A stretch of DNA of 5,692 nucleotides from an uncultured Ruminiclostridium sp. (GTDB lineage: Bacteria; Bacillota; Clostridia; Oscillospirales; Ruminococcaceae), in NCBI GenBank assembly GCA_910585505.1, contig CAJUFF010000163.1, forward strand, positions 1 to 5,692, given 5' to 3'. The position numbers and the translations under genes are program-made. The notes beneath the pieces were generated by a model, which was not told the origin of the DNA, did no database searches, and worked only from the letters and a program-made list of their open reading frames with translations. Position 1 is the stretch's first letter. Every line of letters starts with the position of its first letter. This document shows positions 5,615 through 5,692 of the stretch, one piece after another.

Positions 5615-5692
5615 TAAACACCTCCGTTGTCATTTAATTAGCCTTGAGCAAAACTCAAAAAACCGTATCAAAAACCACTTTCAAGCCTTACT
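5615..5692 (-). other. Upstream region of DUF896 gene
   Basis: It contains the DUF896 SD (5621-5625) and a perfect small inverted repeat, TTGAG-N5-CTCAA (5644-5658). No -35/-10 pair with standard spacing is convincing. TTGATA (5671-5666 on the - strand) has no -10 at 16-18 nt. All three - strand frames are closed, at the latest near 5669, so at most a few codons of an upstream gene could be inside the window. Confidence 0.4.

Noticed and set aside
5615..5692. LexA/SOS box upstream of DUF896, expected from the B. subtilis yneA-ynzC context
   Set aside because: No GAAC-N4-GTTC-like dyad is present in the 78 bp available.

Overview
The window looks like chromosomal DNA of a low-to-mid-GC member of the Clostridia, probably Ruminococcaceae/Oscillospirales-like. 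This is inferred from the strong AGGAGG-type Shine-Dalgarno (SD) sites, the AT-rich intergenic stretches, the DUF896/YnzC protein and an OmpR-type regulator with a HAMP kinase. No marker in the window fixes genus or species.

Layout. Positions 1-100 are T-rich and show no gene. From about 101 to 646 (+ strand) lies the C-terminal part of an IS110-family transposase whose N-terminal catalytic domain is missing. It is followed by about 175 non-coding bases with two stem-loops. Everything to the right lies on the - strand and reads leftward: a DUF896 (YnzC-like) small protein (5614-5408), a degenerate histidine-kinase-like protein (5393-4284), a 364-bp spacer rich in inverted repeats, an OmpR/PhoB response regulator (3919-3242), its HAMP sensor kinase (3164-1674) and an RluA-family pseudouridine synthase (1674-823). 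The transposase remnant converges on the 3' end of the synthase gene.

How the genes relate. The regulator, kinase and synthase are packed as one likely operon: 77 bp separate regulator and kinase, and kinase and synthase share a TAATG stop/start. The DUF896 and pseudokinase genes form a second, coupled pair, because the pseudokinase SD overlaps the DUF896 stop codon. A stem-loop and a cluster of TGTC/GACA hexamers separate the two groups. The spacer is where the two-component operon is most likely controlled.

Most of the window is ordinary. The points most worth a second look are the pseudokinase beside a complete two-component system, the cluster of seven TGTC/GACA hexamers between them, and the structured 3' flank of the IS110 remnant with an orphan outward -35-like hexamer. 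No complete novel system is evident.
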